DNA of 64,000 nucleotides from Streptomyces vietnamensis (GTDB lineage: Bacteria > Actinomycetota > Actinomycetes > Streptomycetales > Streptomycetaceae). This document shows positions 33,150 through 41,301 of the stretch, in pieces. The DNA is taken from assembly GCF_000830005.1 (NCBI RefSeq), contig NZ_CP010407.1, positions 1,240,001 to 1,304,000 of the forward strand, read 5' to 3'. Each line of letters starts with the position of its first letter. Position 1 is the stretch's first letter. Both the position numbers and the translations under genes were made by a program. The notes under the pieces were generated by a model that saw only the letters and a program-made list of their open reading frames with translations, made no database searches and was not told the DNA's origin.

Positions 33150-35663
33150 GTGACCCTTATCGATCAGCTGCCGCCGACCGCCGACCCCGACGCCCTCTTC
33201 GAGGCCTTCTCCTCCTGGGCCGAGGACCGGGGCATCACGCTCTACCCGGCCCAGGAAGAGGCGCTGATCGAGGTCGTCTCCGGGGCCAACGTGATCTTGT
33301 CCACCCCCACCGGATCGGGAAAGTCGCTGGTCGCGGCGGGTGCGCACTTCACCGCGCTCGCCAATGACCAGGTGACCTTCTACACCGCGCCGATCAAGGC
33401 GCTGGTGTCGGAGAAGTTCTTCGACCTGTGCAAGCTCTTCGGCACGGAGAACGTCGGCATGCTGACCGGCGACGCCTCCGTGAACGCGGACGCCCCGGTG
33501 ATCTGCTGCACGGCGGAGGTGCTCGCCTCGATCGCGCTGCGCGACGGCAAGTACGCCGACATCGGCCAGGTCGTCATGGACGAGTTCCACTTCTACGCCG
33601 AGCAGGACCGCGGCTGGGCGTGGCAGATCCCGCTCCTGGAACTCCCCCAGGCGCAGTTCGTCCTCATGTCGGCGACGCTCGGCGACGTGTCGATGTTCGA
33701 GAAGGACCTGACCCGGCGGACCGGACGCCCGACCTCGGTGGTCCGCTCGGCGACCCGGCCGGTGCCGCTGTCGTACGAGTACCGGCTCACGCCCATCACG
33801 GACACCCTGACCGAGCTCCTGGAGACCAAGCAGGCGCCCGTCTACATCGTGCACTTCACGCAGGCGCAGGCCGTCGAGCGCGCGCAGTCGCTGATGAGCA
33901 TCAACATGTGCACGCGCGAGGAGAAGGACCAGATCGCCGAGCTCATCGGCAACTTCCGCTTCACCACCAAGTTCGGCCAGAACCTCTCGCGGTACGTGCG
34001 CCACGGCATCGGCGTGCACCACGCGGGCATGCTGCCGAAGTACCGGCGGCTCGTGGAGAAGCTCGCGCAGGCGGGCCTCCTGAAGGTGATCTGTGGGACG
34101 GACACCCTCGGCGTCGGCGTGAACGTGCCGATCCGCACGGTGCTCTTCACGGCCCTCACCAAGTACGACGGCAACCGGGTGCGGACCCTGCGCGCCCGTG
34201 AGTTCCACCAGATCGCGGGCCGCGCCGGCCGGGCCGGCTTCGACACCGCCGGTTTCGTGGTGGCGCAGGCCCCCGAGCACGTCATCGAGAACGAGAAGGC
34301 GCTCGCGAAGGCCGGCGACGATCCGAAGAAGCGCCGCAAGGTGGTCCGCAAGAAGGCCCCCGAGGGCTTCGTCGCCTGGAGCGAATCGACCTTCGAGAAG
34401 CTGATCGAGGCCGAGCCGGAGCCGCTGACCTCCCGCTTCAAGGTCACCAACATCATGCTGCTGTCGGTGATCGCCCGTCCGGGCAACGCCTTCGAGGCGA
34501 TGCGCAAGCTCCTGGAGGACAACCACGAGCCGCGCAAGGCGCAGCTGCGGCACATCCGCCGGGCCATCGCGATCTACCGTTCGCTGCTCGACGGCGGTGT
34601 GGTGGAGCAGCTGGACGAGCCGGACGCCGAGGGCCGCACGATCCGCCTGACGGTCGACCTCCAGCAGGACTTCGCGCTCAACCAGCCGCTGTCGACGTTC
34701 GCGCTCGCCGCCTTCGACCTGCTCGACCCGGAGTCCCCTTCGTACGCGCTCGACATGGTCTCGGTCGTCGAGTCGACCCTCGACGACCCGCGCCAGATCC
34801 TCGCCGCCATGCAGAACAAGGCGCGCGGGGAGGCCGTCGGGCGGATGAAGGCGGACGGCGTCGAGTACGAGGAGCGGATGGAGCGGCTCCAGGAGATCTC
34901 GTACCCGAAGCCGCTGGAGGAGCTGCTCTGGCACGCGTACAACGTGTACCGGAAGTCGCACCCGTGGGTCGGCGACCACCCGGTGTCGCCGAAGTCGGTC
35001 ATCCGTGACATGTACGAACGGGCCCTGACGTTCACGGAGTTCACCTCCTGGTACGAGCTGGCGCGGACCGAGGGCATCGTCCTGCGGTACCTGGCGAGCG
35101 CGTACAAGGCGCTCGACCACACCATCCCGGACGACCTGAAGACCGAGGACCTGGAGGACCTGATCGCCTGGCTGGGCGAGATGGTGCGCCAGGTGGACTC
35201 CTCGCTGCTCGACGAGTGGGAGCAGCTGGCCAACCCGGAGGTCCAGACGGCCGAGGAGGCGCAGGAGAAGGCCGACCAGGTCAAGCCGGTCACGGCGAAC
35301 GCCCGCGCCTTCCGGGTCCTGGTGCGCAACGCGATGTTCCGCCGGGTGGAGCTGGCCGCCCTCGACAACGTCGACGCGCTCGGCGAGCTGGACGCGGAGT
35401 CCGGCTGGGACGCGGACGCGTGGGGCGAGGCGATGGACGCGTACTGGGACGAGTACGACGACCTGGGTACGGGCCCGGACGCGCGCGGCCCGAAGCTGCT
35501 CTCGATCGAGGAGGACGCGGCGCACGGCCTGTGGCGCGTCCGGCAGACCTTCGCCGACCCGAACGGCGACCATGACTGGGGCATCAGCGCGGAGGTGGAT
35601 CTCGCGGCCTCCGACGAGGAGGGCCGGGCCGTGGTCCGTGTGACGTCCGTCGGACAGCTGTAG
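33150..35663 (+). CDS. DEAD/DEAH-box helicase with DUF3516
   Basis: Superfamily 2 Ski2-like helicase of 837 residues. Motif I is STPTGSGKS (residues about 53-61), Ia is TAPIKALVSEK, II is VMDEFHFY, III is SATLG, motif V surrounds GTDTLGVGVNVPIRTVLF and VI is HQIAGRAGRAG. The C-terminal half (about 430-837) is the actinobacterial DUF3516 region. Known relatives are RNA or DNA helicases of uncertain pathway. I chose GTG 33150 (sequence VTLIDQLPPTADP); the in-frame ATG at 33102 would add 16 unconserved residues. The tesB-like gene starts 12 bases after the stop behind AGGAGGAG, so the two are cotranscribed. Confidence 0.88.
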   Translation: MTLIDQLPPTADPDALFEAFSSWAEDRGITLYPAQEEALIEVVSGANVILSTPTGSGKSLVAAGAHFTALANDQVTFYTAPIKALVSEKFFDLCKLFGTENVGMLTGDASVNADAPVICCTAEVLASIALRDGKYADIGQVVMDEFHFYAEQDRGWAWQIPLLELPQAQFVLMSATLGDVSMFEKDLTRRTGRPTSVVRSATRPVPLSYEYRLTPITDTLTELLETKQAPVYIVHFTQAQAVERAQSLMSINMCTREEKDQIAELIGNFRFTTKFGQNLSRYVRHGIGVHHAGMLPKYRRLVEKLAQAGLLKVICGTDTLGVGVNVPIRTVLFTALTKYDGNRVRTLRAREFHQIAGRAGRAGFDTAGFVVAQAPEHVIENEKALAKAGDDPKKRRKVVRKKAPEGFVAWSESTFEKLIEAEPEPLTSRFKVTNIMLLSVIARPGNAFEAMRKLLEDNHEPRKAQLRHIRRAIAIYRSLLDGGVVEQLDEPDAEGRTIRLTVDLQQDFALNQPLSTFALAAFDLLDPESPSYALDMVSVVESTLDDPRQILAAMQNKARGEAVGRMKADGVEYEERMERLQEISYPKPLEELLWHAYNVYRKSHPWVGDHPVSPKSVIRDMYERALTFTEFTSWYELARTEGIVLRYLASAYKALDHTIPDDLKTEDLEDLIAWLGEMVRQVDSSLLDEWEQLANPEVQTAEEAQEKADQVKPVTANARAFRVLVRNAMFRRVELAALDNVDALGELDAESGWDADAWGEAMDAYWDEYDDLGTGPDARGPKLLSIEEDAAHGLWRVRQTFADPNGDHDWGISAEVDLAASDEEGRAVVRVTSVGQL

Positions 35664-35675
35664 GAGGAGAACCGG

Positions 35676-36539
35676 ATGACGAACCCCGCCGAGAGGCTCG
35701 TGGACCTGCTCGACCTGGAGCAGATCGAGGTGAACATCTTCCGCGGGCGCAGCCCGCAGGAGTCGCTGCAGCGGGTCTTCGGCGGGCAGGTCGCCGGGCA
35801 GGCCCTGGTGGCGGCCGGCCGCACCACGGAGGGCGACCGGCCGGTGCACTCGCTGCACGCCTACTTCCTGCGCCCCGGCCGGCCCGGGGTGCCGATCGTG
35901 TACCAGGTGGAGCGGGTGCGCGACGGCCGCTCGTTCACGACGCGCCGGGTCACGGCGATCCAGGAGGGGCGGACGATCTTCAATCTGACGGCCTCCTTCC
36001 ACAGGCCGGAGGAGGGCGCCTTCGAGCACCAGCTGCCGCCTCGGCACCTGACGGACCCGGAGACCCTGCCGAACCTGGCGGACGAGATCCGGGAACACCT
36101 GGGCGCGCTGCCGGAGGCCCTGGAGCGGATGGCCCGCCGGCAGCCCTTCGACATCCGGTACGTGGACCGGCTGCGCTGGACGCAGGAGGAGGTCAAGGAC
36201 GCGGACCCGCGCTCCGCGGTGTGGATGCGGGCCGTCGGCCCGCTGGGCGACGACCCGCTGGTCCACACGTGCGCGCTGACGTACGCCTCGGACATGACGC
36301 TCCTGGACGCGGTCCGCATCCCCGTCGAACCCCTCTGGGGCCCGCGGGGCTTCGACATGGCCTCCCTGGACCACGCGATGTGGTTCCACCGGCCGTTCCG
36401 GGCGGACGAGTGGTTCCTGTACGACCAGGAGTCCCCCATCGCGACGGGCGGCCGGGGCCTGGCCCGCGGCCGCATCTACGACCGCGAGGGCAGGCTGTTG
36501 GTGTCGGTGGTCCAGGAGGGCCTGTTCAGAAAGCTCTGA
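35676..36539 (+). CDS. tesB: Acyl-CoA thioesterase II
   Basis: Cytoplasmic double-hotdog thioesterase of 287 residues that hydrolyses medium- and long-chain acyl-CoA. TesB features are RVFGGQVAGQALVAAGRT, HSLHAYFLRPGRPGVPIVY, GRSFTTRRVTAIQ, and in the second hotdog LDHAMWFHRPFRADEWFLYDQ, SPIATGGRGLARGRIYD and VQEGLFR. The full expected length is present. It follows the helicase by 12 bases, with the ribosome site AGGAGGAG in the gap. There is no obvious functional tie to a helicase, but this pairing is one transcription unit. Confidence 0.92.
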   Translation: MTNPAERLVDLLDLEQIEVNIFRGRSPQESLQRVFGGQVAGQALVAAGRTTEGDRPVHSLHAYFLRPGRPGVPIVYQVERVRDGRSFTTRRVTAIQEGRTIFNLTASFHRPEEGAFEHQLPPRHLTDPETLPNLADEIREHLGALPEALERMARRQPFDIRYVDRLRWTQEEVKDADPRSAVWMRAVGPLGDDPLVHTCALTYASDMTLLDAVRIPVEPLWGPRGFDMASLDHAMWFHRPFRADEWFLYDQESPIATGGRGLARGRIYDREGRLLVSVVQEGLFRKL

Positions 36540-36561
36540 CCCCCGGCCCGGGTCACTCGGA

Positions 36562-37632
36562 TCACTCGAACTCGGTGCCGCCCTTGCGGGTCAGATAGGC
36601 CGGGCTGACGGCCTTGGCGATGGCCCGGCCGCCGGTGACCGGGCTGTACCGCTCGGTCGCGGACCGGATGACGACGCCCTCCCGCAGGTGCGTCTCCCGT
36701 CCGGAAACGGTCTCGCGGCCGCTCGCGTGCGCGAGGACGGTGTCGAGGTCGTACGGCCCGGAGTACAGCCGCGGTACGAGCGCCACCTCACCGGCCTCGA
36801 GCACGGCCTCCGGGTCGAACCACCGGACGTGTCCGTCGATCTCGGCGGACACGTCGAACAGCGCGTACCCGACGGTCTCGGAGCGGGCGTCGGCGCCGTA
36901 GGCGAGGTCCTGCACCCCGGAGCCGTACACCTCGCCGAAGAGCCCCACCCGGCGGGCGCCGAGGCGCTCGGCGAGCCGCTCGGCGACACCGGCGAGCCCG
37001 TGCCCGTGGACGGCGCGCCAGTACAGGTTGCGCGGATCCTCCTGGAGGGCGAGGCCCTTCGCCCCGAACCCCTTGGAGGAGACCTGGACGCGGCCCTCCT
37101 CGGCGTGGAAGGTCAGCAGGCAGGCGGTGCCGTGGAGCTTCTCCGTGAGGACGACGGGCTCGCCGGGCTCGAAGACGTCGGGATAGCGCTGCAGGTTCTC
37201 GATGTCGACCCAGGGCAGCAGATCGGGCGCGACCTCGACGTCCCCGTTCATCGTCGGCGGTATCGGCGGCACCCACTTGGTGATCCCCAGCACCTCCGCG
37301 AAGTCGACCCCGTCGGCGGCCGCCCGCGCCAGATCGGTACCGGCGAGCGCGCCGGGCCTGCACACGATCCCCTGCGACAACTCCCCACGCAGCCGCACCG
37401 CCTTCACCCGGTCCGAGTTCCCCCCGGCGAGCCGCCCGGTGAGCCCCAGCTCCTCGACGAGCGGGAGGGGCAGCACGGCCTGCTCGGGGATGTAGACGGC
37501 GACATCACCCGTCTCGTAGACCCCCTTGGCGACGACGGCCCGGTAGAGCCCGACCTGGGCGAGCTCCAGGGCGTCGGCGTCGGGATGCGGATGGACGGTG
37601 AGGACTTCGGCGGTGACGCGCAGGGTGGACAT
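36562..37632 (-). CDS. DraRnl-type ATP-dependent RNA ligase
   Basis: Nucleotidyltransferase of 356 residues. The N-terminal OB-like domain (about 1-120) precedes the ligase core with motif I TEKLHGTACLL (adenylated Lys165), motif III LFGEVYGSGVQDLAYG, motif IV LREGVVIRS and motif V AIAKAVSP. Layout, length and the position of the Lys match the Deinococcus DraRnl group, which seals nicks with a 3'-OH RNA strand and a 5'-phosphate. This implies RNA or RNA/DNA hybrid repair. It converges with tesB at a 22-base gap and has ATG 37632 as start. No toxin nuclease or RNA-repair partner (Pnkp/Hen1, RtcB) is adjacent. Confidence 0.85.
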   Translation of the reverse strand: MSTLRVTAEVLTVHPHPDADALELAQVGLYRAVVAKGVYETGDVAVYIPEQAVLPLPLVEELGLTGRLAGGNSDRVKAVRLRGELSQGIVCRPGALAGTDLARAAADGVDFAEVLGITKWVPPIPPTMNGDVEVAPDLLPWVDIENLQRYPDVFEPGEPVVLTEKLHGTACLLTFHAEEGRVQVSSKGFGAKGLALQEDPRNLYWRAVHGHGLAGVAERLAERLGARRVGLFGEVYGSGVQDLAYGADARSETVGYALFDVSAEIDGHVRWFDPEAVLEAGEVALVPRLYSGPYDLDTVLAHASGRETVSGRETHLREGVVIRSATERYSPVTGGRAIAKAVSPAYLTRKGGTEFE

Positions 37633-37744
37633 GGTTCAGGACTCCGGTTGCTCGGGTTTCGGTCTCATCGCGGCCCACTGTGGCCGACCCGAATTCCCCT
37701 GGGCGATCGATTTGCCCACCTGGTAGCGTCGCCGGGCTCGGGAC

Positions 37745-37969
37745 CTACTGCTCGTCGTCGAGGCCCGGCAGCGTGTCCTGTTCCACCTCGTGGCGGCGGG
37801 TGCGGATGTCCGGGGCCGGGGGGTGGAGTTTGGCGTCGCAGGTGGGGCCCAGGCCCGTGCGGCGGGAGTCGGCGCCGGTCAGGGGGCGGCCGCAGAGGCG
37901 GCAGTGGACGCGGCGCGGTCCTGGCTCCGGTGTGGAATCGATCGCGATTGCCAGTGGTTCGTCTCCCAT
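37745..37969 (-). CDS. Small zinc-finger-like protein (DUF6011-like)
   Basis: A 74-residue protein with a CxxC pair in VHCRLCGRPLTGADSRRTGLG followed by PTCDAKL, a probable three- or four-ligand zinc site like that of DUF6011 proteins. The acidic C-terminus ends in LPGLDDEQ. ATG 37969 has no strong Shine-Dalgarno. It diverges from the glutathione peroxidase gene with only 36 bases between starts, so promoters overlap or lie within the opposite gene. The function is unknown; nucleic-acid or protein binding is the usual guess. Confidence 0.65.
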   Translation of the reverse strand: MGDEPLAIAIDSTPEPGPRRVHCRLCGRPLTGADSRRTGLGPTCDAKLHPPAPDIRTRRHEVEQDTLPGLDDEQ

Positions 37970-38005
37970 GCTGAGATCAAACCCTATTCCGACGAGGAGC
38001 AGCAC

Positions 38006-38488
38006 ATGAGCCTGTACGACATCCCCCTGAAGACCCTGACCGGCGAGCCGGTCTCCCTTGCCGACTACCGGGACCGGGCCGTCCTGGTCGTGAACGTCGC
38101 CTCCAAGTGCGGGCTCACCCCGCAGTACGCGGGTCTGGAGCGGCTGCAGAAGGAGTACGGGGAGCGCGGCTTCACGGTGCTCGGCGTGCCCTGCAACCAG
38201 TTCGCCGGGCAGGAGCCGGGCAGCGCCGAGGAGATCGCGACCTTCTGTTCCGCGACGTACGGGGTGTCCTTCCCGCTCCTGGAGAAGACGGACGTGAACG
38301 GTGACGGGCGCCACCCGCTCTATTCCGAGCTGGTGAAGGTCGCCGACGCCGAGGGCGAGGCCGGTGACGTGCAGTGGAACTTCGAGAAGTTCCTGATCGG
38401 CCGTGACGGCGCGGTCACCCGTTTCCGTCCGCGTACCGAGCCGGAGGCCCCCGAGGTCGTGGCGGCGATCGAGGCACAGCTTGTCTGA
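38006..38488 (+). CDS. Glutathione peroxidase-like thiol peroxidase
   Basis: Cytoplasmic peroxidase of 160 residues. The peroxidatic Cys is in VNVASKCGLTPQYAGLE, with the Gln in PCNQFAGQEPG and the Trp in WNFEKFLIGRDG completing the catalytic triad. There is no selenocysteine: the codon is TGC. Actinomycetes lack glutathione, so thioredoxin or mycothiol is the likelier reductant (family knowledge). ATG 38006 follows GAGGAG. The 3' end overlaps the next gene by 8 bases. Confidence 0.92.
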   Translation: MSLYDIPLKTLTGEPVSLADYRDRAVLVVNVASKCGLTPQYAGLERLQKEYGERGFTVLGVPCNQFAGQEPGSAEEIATFCSATYGVSFPLLEKTDVNGDGRHPLYSELVKVADAEGEAGDVQWNFEKFLIGRDGAVTRFRPRTEPEAPEVVAAIEAQLV

Positions 38489-39248
38489 CCTGGGGGTCGT
38501 CGAACGGCTGCGGGCCGCCGGGTGCGTCTTCGCCGAAGAAGAGGCGGAGATGATCCTCGCGGCCGCCGCCGGGCCCGCCGAGCTCGACCTCATGGTCGAG
38601 CGGCGGGCCTCCGGTCTGCCCCTGGAGCACGTCGTGGGCTGGGCCGAGTTCGCCGGGCTGCGGATCGAGGTCGACGGCGGGGTCTTCGTGCCCCGGCGGC
38701 GTACGGAGTTCCTCGTCGGCCAGGCGGTGGGGCTGGCCCGGCCGGGCGCCGTCTGCGTCGACCTGTGCTGCGGCTCCGGCGCGGCGGGCGCGGTGCTGCT
38801 CGCCGGGGTCGAGGGCGTGGAGGTGCACGCCTCGGACATCGAGCCGGCGGCGGTGCGCTGCGCCCGGCGGAACGTCGAGCCGCGCGGCGGCCGGGTGTAC
38901 GAGGGGGACCTCTTCGCGCCGCTGCCGCGGGAGCTGCGGGGCCGGGTCGAGGTGCTGGTCGCCAACGTGCCGTACGTACCGACCGAGGAGATAGGGCTGC
39001 TGCCGCCCGAGGCCCGCGACCACGAGCCGCACGTCACGCTCGACGGCGGCGCGGACGGGCTCGACGTCATGCGGCGGGTCGCCGCCGAGGCGCCGGAGTG
39101 GCTGGCGCCGGGCGGGCACCTGCTGGTGGAGACGAGCGAGCGGCAGGCGGAGACGGCGCTCGCGGTGATGTCCGCGGCCGGTCTGACGCCGCGCGTCGTC
39201 ACCTCCGAGGAGTGGTGGGCGACGGTCGTCGTCGCGACCGGGCCGTAG
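38481..39248 (+). CDS. PrmC-related N5-glutamine methyltransferase, TTG start
   Basis: SAM-dependent methyltransferase of 255 residues. The SAM motif is VCVDLCCGSGAAGAVLL and the acidic loop is HASDIEPAAVRCARRN. The catalytic tetrapeptide reads VANVPYVPTEE, so NPPY of HemK/PrmC is NVPY here. This places it in the PrmC-related actinobacterial subgroup of unknown substrate. The only start that keeps the conserved N-terminus is TTG 38481, six bases after GAGG and overlapping the peroxidase stop by 8 bases, so translation is coupled. A hairpin follows the stop. Confidence 0.78.
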   Translation: MSDLGVVERLRAAGCVFAEEEAEMILAAAAGPAELDLMVERRASGLPLEHVVGWAEFAGLRIEVDGGVFVPRRRTEFLVGQAVGLARPGAVCVDLCCGSGAAGAVLLAGVEGVEVHASDIEPAAVRCARRNVEPRGGRVYEGDLFAPLPRELRGRVEVLVANVPYVPTEEIGLLPPEARDHEPHVTLDGGADGLDVMRRVAAEAPEWLAPGGHLLVETSERQAETALAVMSAAGLTPRVVTSEEWWATVVVATGP

Positions 39249-39258
39249 GCGAGGACGA

Positions 39259-39283
39259 GGAGCGGCCCCGTGTCGGCCGCTCC
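39259..39283. terminator. Bidirectional terminator between methyltransferase and P450 genes
   Basis: A 9-bp perfect stem (GGAGCGGCC and GGCCGCTCC) with a 7-base loop lies between the convergent genes. Confidence 0.65.
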
Positions 39284-39296
39284 CCGTCCGGTCGGC

Positions 39297-40667
39297 CTAC
39301 GCCGTCCTCGGCACCAGGCGGCAGCGGACCGGGCCCGCCACCTGGAGGGTGATCGCGGAGCCGACGGGCACCTCGGTGTCGACGGCCTCGAAGCCGTACC
39401 CCTGGAGGATCATCGCCAGGGCGATCACCGACTCCAGCATCGAGAAGTGCTGGCCTATGCAGGCGCGCGGGCCGCCGCCGAAGGGGAACCAGGCGTACCG
39501 CGGGCGGGCCGCCTCCGCCTCGGGCGTGAAGCGGTCCGGGTCGAAGCGCTCCGCGTCCTCCCAGTAGGCGGGGTGCCGGTGGGTGACCCAGGAGGCGACG
39601 ACGACGTCCGCGCCCGCCGGGATGGTCACGCCGTCGATCACGGTGGTGGCGACGGCGCGGCGGCCGATGACCGGGGCGGCCGGGAAGAGCCGCATGGTCT
39701 CCTTGAGGACCTGGGTGACGTAGGGCAGCGCGTCGAGGTCGGCGGCGCCGGGGGTACGGCCGCCGAGGACCCGGTCGACCTCCTCGTGGGCCCGCTTCAG
39801 GACCTCCGGGTGCTTGGCGAGCAGGTGGAGGGCGAAGCCGAGGGAGGTGGCGGTGGTCTCGTGTCCGGCGAGCAGGAAGACGAGGACCTGTTCGCGCAGC
39901 TCGGTGGCGTCGAAGCTGCCGTCCTCGGCGCTCTCGGCCTCGACGAGGAGGGTGAGGAGGTCGTCGCCCTCGGCGGAGGCCCGGCCGGAGGCGCGCCGCT
40001 CGGCGATGATCCGGTCGCAGACCTCGTACAGCGCCCGGTGGACGGCGGCGGCCTTGCGGTTGCCGGGCGTGGGCCAGTCGCGGGGCACCCTGAGCGGGGC
40101 GTACCCGCGGCTCAGCACGTAGGCGCCGAGCTCGGGGAAGCTGCGCTCGACGATCTCGACGGCCGCGTCGACGTCCGTGCCGAAGAGGATGCGGGCGACG
40201 GCGCGCAGGGCGAAGCGGGTCATCTCGTGGTGGACGTCCACGGTTTCGTCGCCGCCGTCCTGCCACTCGCCGAGGAGGGTGGTGACCTCGGCGGCGACGG
40301 CCTCGGCGTAGCCGTCGACGCGGCGCTTGGTGAAGAGGGGCTGGACGAGCCGGCGCTGGCGGAGGTAGTCCTCGTCCTGGCTGGTGAGCAGGCCGTTGCC
40401 GAAGGACTCGCGGATCTCCTGGTAGAAGGTGTTGTCCTTGCGGAAGTTCGCCGACTCCCCGGCGAGGACCTGCTGGGCGCCCTCGGCGGAGAAGACGGCG
40501 TAGATGGTGGAGCGGATCCCGGGCGGTCCTGCGGTGATCTTCACGACGTCGCCGTGGTCGCGCCGGGCGCGCAGGAAGGTGCCCAGCGCGTCGTTCTTGA
40601 GGTCGAACATGGAGCCGAGGAGCGGAAGTCCCGCGAGTTCGGGCGCCTCGGTCCGGGTGGTGGTCAT
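39297..40667 (-). CDS. Cytochrome P450
   Basis: Soluble haem monooxygenase of 456 residues. The I-helix oxygen motif is LLAGHETTATSL, the K-helix ExxR is KETMRLFPAAP, and the haem-binding loop FGGGPRACIGQHFSM has the thiolate Cys. The N-terminus PELAGLPLLGSMFDLKND resembles fatty-acid or terpene-hydroxylating P450s (CYP102/CYP110-like) more than macrolide P450s. ATG 40667 follows GGGGGAA. No ferredoxin or biosynthetic cluster is adjacent. It diverges from a VOC-family gene. Confidence 0.92.
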   Translation of the reverse strand: MTTTRTEAPELAGLPLLGSMFDLKNDALGTFLRARRDHGDVVKITAGPPGIRSTIYAVFSAEGAQQVLAGESANFRKDNTFYQEIRESFGNGLLTSQDEDYLRQRRLVQPLFTKRRVDGYAEAVAAEVTTLLGEWQDGGDETVDVHHEMTRFALRAVARILFGTDVDAAVEIVERSFPELGAYVLSRGYAPLRVPRDWPTPGNRKAAAVHRALYEVCDRIIAERRASGRASAEGDDLLTLLVEAESAEDGSFDATELREQVLVFLLAGHETTATSLGFALHLLAKHPEVLKRAHEEVDRVLGGRTPGAADLDALPYVTQVLKETMRLFPAAPVIGRRAVATTVIDGVTIPAGADVVVASWVTHRHPAYWEDAERFDPDRFTPEAEAARPRYAWFPFGGGPRACIGQHFSMLESVIALAMILQGYGFEAVDTEVPVGSAITLQVAGPVRCRLVPRTA

Positions 40668-40823
40668 GATCGGTTCCCCCTTGATCGTCACCGGCCTGGT
40701 GATTCTTCCCCAGGAAGTAACGCACAGGCGAGCGGGGGTCGAACACCCGCCCATATCCGGCCTGTTGGCTCGAATCGCCCGGCGGCCCCGTCGTTGTCAG
40801 TGGCGTCTGCGAGGCTCGTTCCC

Positions 40824-41291
40824 ATGGAGCGACCCGAGCTGACGCTGCAACTGACCATCGACTGTGCCGACCCCCAGCGCCTGGTGCCCTTCTGGCTGGA
40901 CGCCCTGCGGTACGTCCCCGATCCGCCGCCCGCCGGGCACGCCACCTGGCGGGCGTACTGGGAGGCGATCGGCGTGCCGGAGGACGAGCTGGGCGAGGAC
41001 GCCGGGGAGCTCCCGGAGTCCATCGTCGACCCGAAGGGCGTGGGGCCCCGCGTCTGGTTCCAGCACGTCCCGGAGCCGAAGACCGTCAAGAACCGCGTCC
41101 ACCTCGACCTCAGGGTCGGCGGCGGCCGCGAGGTCCCCCTCGCCGTCCGGCGCGAGCGCGTGGACGGCGAGGTGGCCCGGCTGACGGCGCTCGGCGCGAC
41201 CGTCCTCTACGCGATGGACGAGCCGAACGGCATGGACTACTACGCGGTGGTCCTCCAGGACCCGGAGGGCAACGAGTTCTGCCTGGTGTGA
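40824..41291 (+). CDS. VOC-superfamily (glyoxalase/dioxygenase-like) protein
   Basis: A 155-residue protein of two beta-alpha-beta-beta-beta modules. The first is LTIDCADPQRLVPFWLDALRY, then PRVWFQHVPEP and VHLDLRV, and the second ends in YYAVVLQDPEGNEFCLV. His and Glu in these places are typical metal ligands of the VOC fold, but the substrate is not predictable. ATG 40824 lies behind a GAGG. It converges with the acyl-CoA dehydrogenase gene across 10 bases. Confidence 0.85.
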   Translation: MERPELTLQLTIDCADPQRLVPFWLDALRYVPDPPPAGHATWRAYWEAIGVPEDELGEDAGELPESIVDPKGVGPRVWFQHVPEPKTVKNRVHLDLRVGGGREVPLAVRRERVDGEVARLTALGATVLYAMDEPNGMDYYAVVLQDPEGNEFCLV

Positions 41292-41301
41292 GCGCCGGCG
41301 G

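Noticed and set aside
33093..36389. A minus-strand open frame of about 1100 codons opposite the helicase and thioesterase genes
   Set aside because: It is the antisense shadow of two well-recognised plus-strand genes. Its composition (Arg, Gly, Val, His-rich) has no family similarity and arises from high GC3.
40744..40800. GGCTCGAATCGCC resembling a tRNA T-arm
   Set aside because: No acceptor stem, anticodon arm or D-arm can be built around it.
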